Assembly: GCA_021791495.1 (NCBI GenBank)
Contig: JAJYWN010000051.1
Coordinates: 1-64,000, forward strand
Source: Bacillota bacterium
Lineage (GTDB): Bacteria > Bacillota > Sulfobacillia > JAJYWN01
DNA: 64,000 bases
Direction of reading: 5' to 3'
Part shown: one piece after another, positions 42,293-51,588 of the stretch
Layout of the letters: the number at the start of each line of letters is the position of its first letter
Numbering within the stretch: position 1 is the first letter of the stretch
Made by a program: the position numbers and the translations under genes
Notes under the pieces: generated by a model
Seen by the model: the letters and a program-made list of their open reading frames with translations, nothing else
Database searches by the model: none
What the model was told of the DNA's origin: nothing

Positions 42293-43347
42293 AGGGCATC
42301 ACCCGTCGCGCTCTCCGTCCAACCGGCCTCCGGCGCCGCATCCTCCCGCAGCTCGGCCGGCACCCCTTGTTCATAAATCGTCTTGATAATGGACTCCACC
42401 GGTGGGTCGGTGATGGCGATGTCCGCCACCCGCAACCCTTCGACTACAAGGCCGAGCACCCGCTCCATGGGCGCCACCGCCGTGTCGACCTCCAGTTTCA
42501 ACCCATACCCGCGCGCCTTGACGACGGTTACCCCGGCCAACGGGAAGGCGTAGTCGTCCGCCACCGGCGCCGCCAGCTTCAGGTCGATGACCTTGTTATG
42601 CAGGTAGTTATGCCGCAAAGTGTTGACCCCGGCGTCCATCACCACTTGACCATGGTTGATGATGATGACCCGCTTGCACAGGCGCTCGATGTCCCCGGCG
42701 TCGTGGGAGGTCAGGAAGACCGTGACCCCTTCCTCGCGGTTCATAGCGCGGATGAGGTCGCGGATCTGTTGCTTAGCCACCACATCCAGACCGATGGTGG
42801 GTTCATCAAGGAAAAGGACCGAGGGCCGGTGCAACAGGCTGGCGGCGATCTCGCATCTCATGCGTTGCCCCAGAGAAAGCTTCCGAACAGGGGTCTTCAA
42901 GAACTCCCCGATGTCGAAGAGGTCCACCATCCGGTCGCGGCGCTGCCGGTATTCCGCCGTCGGCAGTTCGTAGACGCGCGCCAGCAAGTCAAAGGTGTCC
43001 GCCGCCGGCAGGTGGTACCACAGCTGCGACTTCTGGCCGAAGACCGAACCGATCTGGAAGGCTAGACGTTGCCGGTCCACCCACGGGCGCAGCCCCAGGA
43101 CCGTGGCGTCACCGCCGCTCGGGTACAGGATCCCCGTCAGCATCTTGATGGTGGTGGACTTGCCGGCGCCGTTGGGGCCGATGAAGGCCAGCACCTCGCC
43201 TTGGTCAACCGAGAAGGAGATGCCGCGGACAGCCTCAACCTTCCGGTAGTGGGGGGCGAAGGCGGCCTTCATGCTACCAAGGAGACCAGGCTCCTTCTCC
43301 TTCGCCAGAAAGTCCTTACGGAGGTCTGTCAGGATAATGGCGGCCAT
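42286..43347 (-). CDS. ABC exporter ATP-binding protein
   Basis: A 353-residue ATPase starting at ATG 43347 (MAAIILTDLRKDF). Walker A GPNGAGKST, Q-loop, signature LSLGQRMR, Walker B SVLFLDEPTIGLD, then a ~90-residue C-terminal extension typical of COG4586 (NatA-like) ATPases. The start is supported by a promoter whose -10 ends at 43382; an upstream in-frame ATG (43383) would lie inside the promoter. First gene of the ABC-2 operon. Confidence 0.9.
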   Translation of the reverse strand: MAAIILTDLRKDFLAKEKEPGLLGSMKAAFAPHYRKVEAVRGISFSVDQGEVLAFIGPNGAGKSTTIKMLTGILYPSGGDATVLGLRPWVDRQRLAFQIGSVFGQKSQLWYHLPAADTFDLLARVYELPTAEYRQRRDRMVDLFDIGEFLKTPVRKLSLGQRMRCEIAASLLHRPSVLFLDEPTIGLDVVAKQQIRDLIRAMNREEGVTVFLTSHDAGDIERLCKRVIIINHGQVVMDAGVNTLRHNYLHNKVIDLKLAAPVADDYAFPLAGVTVVKARGYGLKLEVDTAVAPMERVLGLVVEGLRVADIAITDPPVESIIKTIYEQGVPAELREDAAPEAGWTESATGDALC

Positions 43348-43381
43348 GGCACAAGCACCCGTTTCCCGCGGAGTTTTCATC

Positions 43382-43410
43382 ATTGTATATTCGGCCCTCC
43401 GGACGGTCAA
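43382..43410 (-). promoter_or_regulatory. promoter of the ABC-2 exporter operon
   Basis: -35 TTGACC (43405-43410), spacer 17, -10 TACAAT (43382-43387). The expected transcript begins about 28 nt before the ATPase ATG. Confidence 0.65.
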
Positions 43411-43998
43411 TGGGGCAAAAGGCAAGGCAAGTAGCGAGGGATTCCGCAGAGTGGGCATGTCACATGCGTTACGCTGGACTGGAGGAGTGCGGAGAAGATT
43501 ACCGCGGCATGGACATGGTGGGCTTTCGCCATGGACTTGATTTCGGCTGGGGGTCTGGTATGCATAAAAGAGAAGGCGGACAGGGGGAGCCGTCGGTGAA
43601 CGTAGCCAGGAGGGGTTGCGGAAAGAGGCATGCCGATATTTCAGTCTTTAGGCATCTGAAAAGACGACGAAACCGTCACGAGCCCCAACCTGGCACTCAC
43701 CAGCGGTGGTTTTCACGTAGAGGCCGGGTGATTCGGCACGAATCCAGCCTCATGTGGCCGTTCAAGAATACATAACACAGCCCGAATTGAGGCTTTCTGT
43801 AAACTTCAAGGACTCCAGACGGAAGCTTGCCATTCTCCTGAGTTGCCAAGGAAGGTGTCGTGCCGAAAATATCGTCATTTGACCCGCCAAATGACGAAGA
43901 TATCGTCAGGGCCTTCCCTTACCCGGTAGTATCGCCGGTAGTCTCGTCGTGCACTCCGGCATGACAGTTGGTCTTTCCCTGCTCTCCAAGCCCCTCGG
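43411..43998. other. intergenic region with inverted repeats
   Basis: About 590 bp without a supported gene. It contains GCATG-TCA-CATGC at 43455-43467 and the larger inverted repeat at 43873-43896. The + strand open frame that crosses it lacks an SD and has random composition. Confidence 0.55.
43873..43896. repeat. inverted repeat CGTCATTTG/CAAATGACG
   Basis: Perfect 9-bp arms around acccgc. It lies within a direct repeat of ATATCGTCA (43869 and 43900). About 100 bp past the stop of the amino-acid ABC ATPase gene, without a U-tract. Confidence 0.6.
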
Positions 43999-44799
43999 CT
44001 ACAGAATCTTACTCAAGAACGCCTGCGTCCGGGCCTGCTGTGGCCGGTTGAAAACCTCATCCGGGGTCCCGGTCTCGACGATCTTCCCGCCGTCCATGAA
44101 CATGACCCGGCTGGCCACCTCGCGGGCGAAGCCCATCTCGTGCGACACGACGACCATGGTCATGCCGCCCCGGGCCAGTCCCTTCATGACGTCCAGGACC
44201 TCGTTGATCATCTCCGGGTCCAGGGCCGAGGTGGGCTCGTCGAACATCATGACCTCCGGTTGCATGGCCAGGGCGCGGGCGATGGCCACCCGCTGCTGCT
44301 GACCGCCCGAAAGCTGTCCGGGGTGGGCCCCCGCCTTCTCGGCCAGCCCAACCCGCTTTAGCAGCTGCAGGCCCAGCTCCTCCGCCTCTCGCTGCGGCAT
44401 CTTCTTCGCCCGCACCGGCGCCAGGGTGATGTTCTGCAGCGCGGTCAGGTGCGGGAACAGGTTGAACTGCTGGAACACCATGCCCAGCCGTTGGCGCAGG
44501 GCCGGCAGGTTGGTTCTCCGGTCGTGCACCGGAATCCCATCGATGAGGATCTGTCCGTTCTGGATGACCTCAAGGCCGTTCATGCACCGCAAAAGGGTGC
44601 TCTTCCCGCTTCCCGACGGGCCGATGAGGACCATGACGTCACCCTTGTTCACCTCGAAGCTAACGCCCTGGAGGACGTGGAGCTTACCGAAGTGCTTGTG
44701 GACGTTTTCCACCCGAATGATTGTGTCAGGCATGGGGCTGGCCAAGGCGCCGGCCCCGTCCGTGTGGGAGGCGGTAACCGCATGGGCGGGACTAGTCAC
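43999..44799 (-). CDS. polar amino-acid ABC transporter ATP-binding protein
   Basis: A 266-residue GlnQ/HisP-type ATPase: Walker [17 protein letters not shown]-loop [17 protein letters not shown], signature [15 protein letters not shown], Walker [17 protein letters not shown]-loop [13 protein letters not shown] 44799 overlaps the permease stop by 8 bp (GTGACTAG) with GAGGAGGT upstream. A ~25-residue Ala/Ser-rich leader precedes the domain. Confidence 0.93.
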   Translation of the reverse strand: MTSPAHAVTASHTDGAGALASPMPDTIIRVENVHKHFGKLHVLQGVSFEVNKGDVMVLIGPSGSGKSTLLRCMNGLEVIQNGQILIDGIPVHDRRTNLPALRQRLGMVFQQFNLFPHLTALQNITLAPVRAKKMPQREAEELGLQLLKRVGLAEKAGAHPGQLSGGQQQRVAIARALAMQPEVMMFDEPTSALDPEMINEVLDVMKGLARGGMTMVVVSHEMGFAREVASRVMFMDGGKIVETGTPDEVFNRPQQARTQAFLSKIL

Positions 44800-45448
44800 T
44801 GGGCGACGACCTCCTCTCCAAGTATCCGGCCAAACGCGATAGACTGAAAGTCATTACGAAGTAGATGGCCCCTACGATCACATAGCCCTCCAAGGATTTG
44901 AGTGTCCGCGTATTGATCTTCCGGGCGGTGTAGACCAGTTCCGAAATGGCAAGGACCGAAACCAATGATGAGTCTTTGATGAGGGAGATGAACTGGCCCG
45001 CCAAAGGGGGGAGAATCCGGCGCAGCGCCTGCGGCAGGATCACGAAACGCATGGTCTGAACATGGCTCAGGCCCAAGGACAGGGCTGCTTCGGTCTGCCC
45101 TCTATTGATGGACTGGATTCCGGCCCGCACAATCTCGGCCACATAGGCTCCGGCAAACAGAGTCAAGCTCAGGATGGCCGCGGTCCACGCCGGGAGATTG
45201 ATGATCGGCCCGATCCCGAAATAGAAGATCATGATCTGCAGCAGGAGCGGGGTTCCACGGATGACCTCGATGTAAACGGCCACGGGCCAGGCAATGAATG
45301 GGCGTTTGGATGTCCGGGCCAGGCCCGCGATGATCCCCACTATGGTGGCCAAGACCACGGAAACCACTGACAGCAGCAGGGTGTTCTTCATGGCCTGAAG
45401 GTAGACCGGAATGAACTCCCTTTGGCTACCGAAATCGAAATGGTAAAT
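44792..45448 (-). CDS. polar amino-acid ABC transporter permease, possible ATT start
   Basis: A roughly 218-residue HisM/GlnP-type permease with about five helices and the EAA-like loop ([43 protein letters not shown]). The best SD, AGGAGG, is eight bases before ATT 45448 ([12 protein letters not shown]); TTG 45454 would be only two bases from the SD, and the open frame to 45541 has no SD. Pairs with the ATPase and binding-protein genes. Confidence 0.88.
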   Translation of the reverse strand: MYHFDFGSQREFIPVYLQAMKNTLLLSVVSVVLATIVGIIAGLARTSKRPFIAWPVAVYIEVIRGTPLLLQIMIFYFGIGPIINLPAWTAAILSLTLFAGAYVAEIVRAGIQSINRGQTEAALSLGLSHVQTMRFVILPQALRRILPPLAGQFISLIKDSSLVSVLAISELVYTARKINTRTLKSLEGYVIVGAIYFVMTFSLSRLAGYLERRSSPSD

Positions 45449-45665
45449 GACCAACACCTCCTCATCTGAGGTGACAACGCTCCCTGGCGGGCGGCGATGC
45501 GCTGCGGCGGGCGCGAAAACCCGCCTGTAGGAACCCCGCAAACCCGGTAGACGCTCAGGCAGGGGCGAGGCTCTCCCCCCTCACCCCTGCCCGCTCTTCT
45601 TATGTACCTAAGACTCTATTCCCTTCCGCCCGACCGCCATCGGGCGGATTCTGGGTTCCAGGGAA

Positions 45666-46523
45666 CTACTTCTTCTGCTCGACCTCATTCCACCAGGGCA
45701 TGTCGGTGAACCAGTACTTCAACTTCGTATTGTACTCCTGGCTGCCAACATAGTTGTACATGAAGGTGCTCAGCCACTGGAGGAAGTCGGGCTGGCCCGG
45801 GGCGATGGCCACGCCAAGGTGCTCGGTGGTGAGCAGGGTATCCATCGAGGCGAGCTGGTCAGGGTTCCGCTTGACCCAAAGGCGGATCCAGTCGTAGTCG
45901 TAAACCATGGCGTCGGCGCGGCCGTTTACCACTTCGAGGCCGGCGTTGGTGGAGCTGTCAAACCGCTTGAGGGTGGCCTTCTTGAACATATCGGTGGCGG
46001 CCAGGTCGCCGGTGGTGCCCATGGAGAGGGCGATGGTCTTGCCGGCCACATCGAAATCCTGCCATTTGGTGACGTTGGGATTCTTCTGTTTGTTATACAT
46101 GACCACCTGGCCGGTGAGGAAGTAACCCGGCTGGACGAAGTTCACGCTCAGGGCGCGTTTCGGGGTGATGGTCATGCCGGCCAGGACCATGTCGATCTTG
46201 CCGGTGGAGAGGGCCGGAATGAGGCCATCGAAGTCCATGTCCTGCCACTTGACCGCCACGCCCAGGGCATCGGCGATTTTCTTCCCGGTGTCGATGTCAA
46301 ACCCGATGAGCTGGCCCTTCTTGTCGATCATCTCGAAGGGCATATAGCCACCCGAAGTCCCGATGACCAATTCCTTCTTGGCCTGAATCTTCTTGATGGT
46401 CGGGAAAGGCTCCGTCTTGGCACCTGTCGTCTCTTTGCTCTGGCTGCAGCCGGCGCCCACGGCGATGACGCCCAGGATCAGCATGGCGGCCAAGGCCAGG
46501 GAGACCCAACGCTTCAATGACAT
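45666..46523 (-). CDS. polar amino-acid ABC transporter substrate-binding lipoprotein
   Basis: A 285-residue family 3 solute-binding protein with a signal peptide and lipobox (IAVGAGCSQ). The ligand-domain patterns LVIGTSGGYMPFEMIDKKGQLIGFDIDTGKKIADALG, VLAGMTITPKRA and the C-terminal WFTDMPWWNEVEQ are typical of amino-acid binders. It lies 120 bp downstream of an amidinotransferase-family gene, so an arginine-like ligand is possible but unproven. Preceded by a promoter and a long leader hairpin. Confidence 0.93.
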   Translation of the reverse strand: MSLKRWVSLALAAMLILGVIAVGAGCSQSKETTGAKTEPFPTIKKIQAKKELVIGTSGGYMPFEMIDKKGQLIGFDIDTGKKIADALGVAVKWQDMDFDGLIPALSTGKIDMVLAGMTITPKRALSVNFVQPGYFLTGQVVMYNKQKNPNVTKWQDFDVAGKTIALSMGTTGDLAATDMFKKATLKRFDSSTNAGLEVVNGRADAMVYDYDWIRLWVKRNPDQLASMDTLLTTEHLGVAIAPGQPDFLQWLSTFMYNYVGSQEYNTKLKYWFTDMPWWNEVEQKK

Positions 46524-46561
46524 TCGATAATTCCCCTTTCACTTCACCCTAATCGGATTGG

Positions 46562-46593
46562 CAGGGCCCCAGCCAACAGGGGCTGGGGCCCTG
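46562..46593 (-). other. 13-bp-stem hairpin in the leader of the amino-acid transporter operon
   Basis: Stem CAGGGCCCCAGCC/GGCTGGGGCCCTG around loop aacagg, between the promoter at 46605-46634 and the binding-protein ATG at 46523. It could terminate read-through from the upstream gene, protect the 5' end or act in attenuation; there is no U-tract on the - strand. Confidence 0.6.
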
Positions 46594-46604
46594 GTACAAG
46601 CATA

Positions 46605-46634
46605 ATTATACTTTGCGGGAACCCGCACATGCAA
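46605..46634 (-). promoter_or_regulatory. promoter of the amino-acid ABC operon with spacer palindrome
   Basis: -35 TTGCAT (46629-46634), spacer 18, -10 TATAAT (46605-46610). The spacer is filled by TGCGGG-TT-CCCGCA (46614-46627), a 14-bp dyad positioned like a repressor or MerR-type site. Confidence 0.7.
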
Positions 46635-46673
46635 ACTCATTTGCGGCAAAATGCCACAATCTTCGCGGCCCCG

Positions 46674-47621
46674 CTAGTCCTCGTCCCGCTTGAGGAAAGC
46701 GGTCATGCAGTGCAGTCCACCCCAGCCCTTGCGGATTTCGCTGATATTCACCTCAATGACCTTAACCCCATTGGCGGCGATGAGGTCCCGGGTCTTGGGG
46801 TTGCCCTTGGGGAAGACGATGACGTCGGGCTCAAGGGCGACGAAGTTGACCGCCCCGTTCATCTTTGCCTCCTCCACGTAGGGCAGCTCGATAACCTTGA
46901 AGCCTTTCCGCTGCAGGACCTCGACGACAACGGCGGGGGTCTGCCAGGGGAAGATGATGGCCTTATCCCGGCCCAGGATGTTGAAGAGACCATCGAGATG
47001 GAGCATGCCGTAAGGGATCTGGACGATGTGAACGGTGGTACCCATGCGCTCCAGTTCGTAGGTGACCTGCCGAGCGCCGTCCTCATTGCAGCGGGTGCCG
47101 ACGCCGAGGAAGGCGGTCTTTCGGTCCACCCACATCAGGCAGGCGCCTTCGAAAGTACCGGCGCCGTTGATAGTGCGGACGACGGGGCAGCCGATGCGCC
47201 CCAGGGCTTCGGCGGCGAAGCGTTCCTCACCGCGGCGGAAGGGGACTGCGGGGCGGCAGACGATGGCGCCCTCGGGGGTCCCGGCCACCAAGTCGCGAAC
47301 GAAGATGCCATTGGGGCGGTCCACCCGCATGTTCTCGATATAGTGAACGGTGACGCCGTGCTCTCGGTAAATGCGGACGACCTCGTCTTGCTGGGCCTGG
47401 GCCGTCCGGAGGTCCATGACGTCTTGGAAACGCCACTCTTTCGGGTCTTTCACCGTTTCGATTTCGGGGCCGGGGCGGCGCATCAGGACGGCGCGCAGCT
47501 TCCCGACTTCCGAGGAGACTCCCCAGTCTCCCCAGGCCGCTTTCATATCGGCTTCGAAGGTGGTCTCATCGGCGTGCCAGCGTTCGCCGACCGCCTGGAG
47601 GTTGGCAAGGTCTTCGGCCAT
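46674..47621 (-). CDS. arginine deiminase/dimethylargininase-family amidinotransferase
   Basis: A 315-residue pentein-fold enzyme: LRAVLMRRPGPEIE, RVDRPNGIFVRDLVAGTPEGAIVCRPAVPFRRGEERFAAEAL, GAGTFEGACLMW, and the C-terminal catalytic cysteine in KGWGGLHCMTAFLKR. Related to N(omega),N(omega)-dimethylarginine dimethylaminohydrolase and glycine amidinotransferase-like proteins, acting on guanidino substrates. ATG 47621. Its neighbour is an amino-acid importer, suggesting joint uptake and breakdown of arginine or a relative. Confidence 0.85.
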   Translation of the reverse strand: MAEDLANLQAVGERWHADETTFEADMKAAWGDWGVSSEVGKLRAVLMRRPGPEIETVKDPKEWRFQDVMDLRTAQAQQDEVVRIYREHGVTVHYIENMRVDRPNGIFVRDLVAGTPEGAIVCRPAVPFRRGEERFAAEALGRIGCPVVRTINGAGTFEGACLMWVDRKTAFLGVGTRCNEDGARQVTYELERMGTTVHIVQIPYGMLHLDGLFNILGRDKAIIFPWQTPAVVVEVLQRKGFKVIELPYVEEAKMNGAVNFVALEPDVIVFPKGNPKTRDLIAANGVKVIEVNISEIRKGWGGLHCMTAFLKRDED

Positions 47622-47681
47622 GAGTTCGTTCGCAGCTCCTCTCTAACAGCAACGGCGGATGCGTCAGGTTGCACATCACTT

Positions 47682-47712
47682 CGCTCCGCGGGCATGTCTA
47701 CGCCGCGGAGCG
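47682..47712. terminator. hairpin downstream of the ABC permease gene
   Basis: Stem CGCTCCGCGG/CCGCGGAGCG (10 bp, 11-nt loop) 65 bp after the permease stop on the - strand, upstream of the amidinotransferase gene. No U-tract; terminator assignment is tentative. Confidence 0.5.
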
Positions 47713-47776
47713 TGGATTGATTCGGTCTACTTCCGTCGATTCCTGCCGGAAGCTGCATCTGATCGGCCGCGCCGGA

Positions 47777-48421
47777 CTACGGACGACGGCGGCTCAAGGC
47801 TATCACCGCGCCCACATGCATCGCCGCGCCCAGTCCGGTTAACAACCACCGGTTCACCGTCAGATTGAGGTCTTCCACTCTCATCAAGTACGGGAATAGG
47901 GCCAACAGCCCGCTCTGCCGGCTGGCCGTGGTCAAGTCCCAGGCCCAACACAGGGCCACCACCAACTGTGAAGAGAGCGCGTTCAGGGTCACGGCGCTGG
48001 CCATCACCCCCAGCCCGCCAAGGAACAACGCCGGCGGCAAGACCAGAGCCGCCGCCGTCCCGGGAGTCAAGGACAGGTAAGTCTGGTCCAGCCAGAGCGC
48101 CGTGCCCACCCCGATGCCCGCCCAGAAGACATACGGGAGACTGAGCTTCATCACCACGGTCCGCCACAGGGGCCTGGGGTAGCTGAGCCGGAACTCCAGG
48201 GTCCCCTGCTCTTTCTCGAGCGGGAGGGGCATGGCCGCCGCCAGTCCGAGGACCAGCGGCCACATGACCTCCAAGACCTCGTACACCTTGTCTATCCTCG
48301 GCGGGAAGGGAACGGGCGCGCGGTGGGTGGCCTCCCACAGATCCAAGAGAAAGATGACCAGAATGGCGAGGGGGGCCAGGTAAGCCCAGGTGGAGTTGAT
48401 CTTCCACTCATGACGCCACAT
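47777..48421 (-). CDS. ABC transporter membrane subunit
   Basis: A 214-residue protein with about six helices (YLAPLAILVIFLLDLWE, VMWPLVLGLAAAMPLP, ... AAMHVGAVIALSRRR), starting at ATG 48421 (MWRHEWKINSTW), inside the end of the ATPase gene (14-bp overlap). A segment EKEQGTLEFRLSYP resembles the conserved loop of ABC-2 permeases. It partners the ATPase at 48408. Confidence 0.75.
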   Translation of the reverse strand: MWRHEWKINSTWAYLAPLAILVIFLLDLWEATHRAPVPFPPRIDKVYEVLEVMWPLVLGLAAAMPLPLEKEQGTLEFRLSYPRPLWRTVVMKLSLPYVFWAGIGVGTALWLDQTYLSLTPGTAAALVLPPALFLGGLGVMASAVTLNALSSQLVVALCWAWDLTTASRQSGLLALFPYLMRVEDLNLTVNRWLLTGLGAAMHVGAVIALSRRRP

Positions 48422-49322
48422 ATTGCCGGTTCTCCTGGCAGCCATCCTGCCGGGCATCCTGCTCGAGGTCCCCCATGAGACTCATGTAGCCGTCCTCTAG
48501 AGTAGGCGGCAACTCCTCCCCCATTCCCCGGGGGTTTTCGCGTCCTATCAGCCGGACCTCAAGACCGGCCCCGTCGCGCCTGGTAGAGACAACCTTGCCC
48601 AGCTCCTTGAGCCTGCCGAACTCATCCTCCGGAACATGCACGCGCCATACCTTCCCGGCTGCCAGCGCCTTGAGGCCTTCCTGGTCTCCGGAGAAGGCGA
48701 GACGCCCGTGGTTCAACACGGCCAGCCGTTCGCAGGCACTCTCGATATCGCCCACAATATGGGTGGACAGGACGACGACCCGGTCACGGCTGAGTTCGGC
48801 CAAGAGATTGCGCAGACGGATGCGCTCTTCGGGGTCGAGGCCGGCCGTGGGCTCGTCGACCACCAGCAGGCGTGGATCGCCCAGGAGAGCCTGGGCGATT
48901 CCGACGCGCCGCTTCATCCTACCCGAATAGGTACCAAGCCGGCGGTGGCGCTGGTCCCAGAGATTGACCGCCCGAAGAACTCGTTCGACATCCCCCCGGC
49001 GTCGGGCCGGACTGATCTCTTTCAGACCGGATACCAGTTCCAGGAACTCCACGGCCGACAGCCTGCGGTACAAGCCGAACTCCTGCGGGAGGTATCCCAG
49101 GACGCGGCGGACGGCGGTCTTATCTTGCTGCACGTCCATCCCGAGGACTGATACCCGGCCCGAGCTCGGAGGCAGCAGAGTGGTGAGAACACGCATCAGA
49201 GTCGTCTTGCCCGCCCCATTGGGCCCGAGCAGTCCGAACATGCCCCGGCCGATTTCGAAGGTCACGCTGTCAAGAGCGCGGTGACGTCCGTAATCCTTGG
49301 TAAGACTCGAGATCGATATCAT
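48408..49322 (-). CDS. ABC transporter ATP-binding protein
   Basis: A 304-residue ATPase: Walker A GPNGAGKTTLMRVL, Q-loop YLPQEFGLYRRLSAVEFL, signature variant YSGRMKRRVGIAQAL, Walker B LLVVDEPTAGLDPEE, H-loop LSTHIVGDIES. C-terminal ~80-residue regulatory extension. ATG 49322. The signature is YSGRM rather than LSGGQ, a variation found in ABC-2 ATPases. Confidence 0.9.
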   Translation of the reverse strand: MISISSLTKDYGRHRALDSVTFEIGRGMFGLLGPNGAGKTTLMRVLTTLLPPSSGRVSVLGMDVQQDKTAVRRVLGYLPQEFGLYRRLSAVEFLELVSGLKEISPARRRGDVERVLRAVNLWDQRHRRLGTYSGRMKRRVGIAQALLGDPRLLVVDEPTAGLDPEERIRLRNLLAELSRDRVVVLSTHIVGDIESACERLAVLNHGRLAFSGDQEGLKALAAGKVWRVHVPEDEFGRLKELGKVVSTRRDGAGLEVRLIGRENPRGMGEELPPTLEDGYMSLMGDLEQDARQDGCQENRQYVAS

Positions 49323-49334
49323 GTGCTGTACCCC

Positions 49335-51551
49335 CTATCGTCCGAGTACCGGCAGGTGCATTAGCTCCTGCCCGACGGCGATGTCTCCGCCGGAGCGCCG
49401 GGCGTCATCAAGCTGCAGCCACACCCGGTTCGAGGCAGTTGACCAGTTGGGCCAGATCCACTGTCGCTCCCAGGGCCTTGCACCCCCGGCCGCCAAGGCC
49501 GATCTCGCTGCACCTTTCTTCTCTGCCTCACGTCGCAGGCCGGCCTCGTCATCGAAGCTGGGCGGTACTTTAAACACGTTCACCCGCAAGTCGGACCAGA
49601 GATATGCGTAGATGCCAAGGGCCTGGTCCCGGTCACTCGGTACGTCTGTGGCGGCATCGGCCGCGCCTGCCGCGCCTGCCGCACCGGACGCACCGGACGC
49701 ACCGGTCACCGGCCGGTCCTCCGGGAAGGAAGCCTGGCGGGGAAGCCAGTTCGAGATCATCCCTTCGGCGAAAGACATCCTGTCCCAGGAGGCGCGCTCG
49801 GGCCGGTCGGCCTGGGCCACGACGGCGTCGTTGATCCGGACCATCCCGCTTCCCACAGTATCAAGGTCACCGTAACCCCAGGACGGCAAGGTCACTAAGC
49901 TTATTTTCGGCACGGGAAGCGCCGGAAGCAGCTGTTCCAGGCGTTGGCGGATGCGCCCGGTATCGTCCAGTATGGACCGGGTTATCTGGTCATGGCCGCC
50001 GGTATACCAGAAACGCACCCCGGAACCCTCCGCTACCTGCCAGCGACCGGCCAACAGGTTGGCCGCCCTGACGCGGCCCACCCAAGACCCGTTGCTCTCG
50101 GGCTCCAAGTTCAGGACCGCTGTCCCTGGCGCTCGACCAACGGTGACCCGAAACAGCGCCGGGCCGGAGGCGCCGGAAGGTGTCTCCCACGAGTTGCCCG
50201 GAGCAGCGACGGACCCCATGACGCGCAGGCCTGGAAGCGGGTACCACCCGAAGAAGCCCGGCAGGAACACTCCCTGAGGAGCTATGAACTCGGTGAGTTC
50301 CGGATCCCGGTCACCCCACCGGAACGCCCACTGGTAGACGGTTCCTGAATAGGAGATGGCCATCTGGAGAGACCGCCCGGCTTCCAGGGGCCCCGGGAGC
50401 GCCACATCGTACCAAAGTCCGTTGGTGCGCCAATTCGGGCTTCCGGCCGTTGCCGGGTAACCGTCACCGCCGACGGTCAGGCGGTCGACCTTGAACACCG
50501 GGTTCAGGCTAAAGACTACGTGTTCCAAGGGGGACGGACCGCTGTTCTCCACGTTCACGGTGGCCAGTGCCGACATCCGGTGGCGGGATGGTTCCAGCGT
50601 CACCGTGATATCATAGGCGGTCAGACGCTGCCCGGGTGAGACCTGGGCGGACCATGGGACGAGGTCGGACTGCACGGCTTTTTGACGGAGGTCTTCGCCC
50701 GCGGCCAGCGCCTGGGAAATGGTTTTGTCTTGGGCTTTCAGCCCGAACCAGGCGCCGGCCACCGTCGCCAGGCATACCAGCGCCGCCACCACCGGGACAA
50801 GGTGTGGCCGCGCTTCACGGCTACGTTTGAAGAGCAAAGCCCCGGCAAACAGGACCAGCCCGGTGAAGGCTAGCACTCCCGCCCTGTTCAGCGCGAAGCG
50901 GTAGACCGGCAGGAGGCCGTACACCGCCGAGCTGGTGGAGGCATACTGGACGCCGGTCAGATCGACCATCTCCCCAAGGGGACCGGGGAGCGATCTCGTG
51001 GCATTGATCATCGGCGTCTCGAGGGCGGTGAAGCCTGCCCAGACGGCAAGGACCGCTGTCACAGCTATGAGCCCGTTCTGAATCAGGCTTCCCGCCACTA
51101 GGCCCACCGTGGCCCAGAACAGGGCCACCGGTCCCTCTACCAGCGCAAACCATTTCACCGCGGACACCAGGTCAAGCACCCCGCCACCGGCCACCACTCT
51201 CGCCAGGCTGACTAGGACGGATGTGCCGGAAAGACCAAGGGCGAGGATTCCCACACCCAGCCAGCGCCCGAATACCATGCCCCAACTGACGGCCGGCGTG
51301 CAATCCACCAGTTCGGAGACGCGCTCGCGCCGTTCCCGGCCGGCCACCGCCACGGCCCAGACAGCCAGCCCCAGACTGAACAAAGGAAGGACATCTGAGG
51401 TATGTGACCGGTGCAGATGCTCCCAGACGTTGGTCGAGAAGTAGTAGCCCGATAGTGATAGGGCGATCCCCAGTACTCCCAGGAGCCAGAACACGGGCGA
51501 GCGAGTCTCCTGCTTGATCTCCGAGCGCATCGATGGCCATAGAAAGCCCAT
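49335..51551 (-). CDS. ABC permease fused to an M1-aminopeptidase-like domain without HExxH
   Basis: A 738-residue protein starting at ATG 51551 (MGFLWPSMRSEIKQETRSP). Residues ~1-290 contain about six membrane helices of ABC-2 type. Residues ~330-740 resemble the M1 peptidase N-terminal beta domain and a degenerate catalytic region: where M1 enzymes have HExxHxW this protein reads MSFAEGMISNWLPRQ, so zinc catalysis is unlikely. An Ala/Gly/Ser insertion (GASGASGAAGAAGAADAA) lies near residue 635. A GCAAAC-N17-CGTATA promoter precedes it. Probable partner of the ATPase genes on either side. Confidence 0.75.
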   Translation of the reverse strand: MGFLWPSMRSEIKQETRSPVFWLLGVLGIALSLSGYYFSTNVWEHLHRSHTSDVLPLFSLGLAVWAVAVAGRERRERVSELVDCTPAVSWGMVFGRWLGVGILALGLSGTSVLVSLARVVAGGGVLDLVSAVKWFALVEGPVALFWATVGLVAGSLIQNGLIAVTAVLAVWAGFTALETPMINATRSLPGPLGEMVDLTGVQYASTSSAVYGLLPVYRFALNRAGVLAFTGLVLFAGALLFKRSREARPHLVPVVAALVCLATVAGAWFGLKAQDKTISQALAAGEDLRQKAVQSDLVPWSAQVSPGQRLTAYDITVTLEPSRHRMSALATVNVENSGPSPLEHVVFSLNPVFKVDRLTVGGDGYPATAGSPNWRTNGLWYDVALPGPLEAGRSLQMAISYSGTVYQWAFRWGDRDPELTEFIAPQGVFLPGFFGWYPLPGLRVMGSVAAPGNSWETPSGASGPALFRVTVGRAPGTAVLNLEPESNGSWVGRVRAANLLAGRWQVAEGSGVRFWYTGGHDQITRSILDDTGRIRQRLEQLLPALPVPKISLVTLPSWGYGDLDTVGSGMVRINDAVVAQADRPERASWDRMSFAEGMISNWLPRQASFPEDRPVTGASGASGAAGAAGAADAATDVPSDRDQALGIYAYLWSDLRVNVFKVPPSFDDEAGLRREAEKKGAARSALAAGGARPWERQWIWPNWSTASNRVWLQLDDARRSGGDIAVGQELMHLPVLGR

Positions 51552-51588
51552 GTCGTATTTCCCTTTCCTCTCCCTCGGTTTCCGAAGC

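Noticed and set aside
43383-43775. 130-codon + strand ORF upstream of the ABC-2 operon
   Set aside because: No SD, Arg/His-rich composition, and it overlaps the operon promoter on the other strand.
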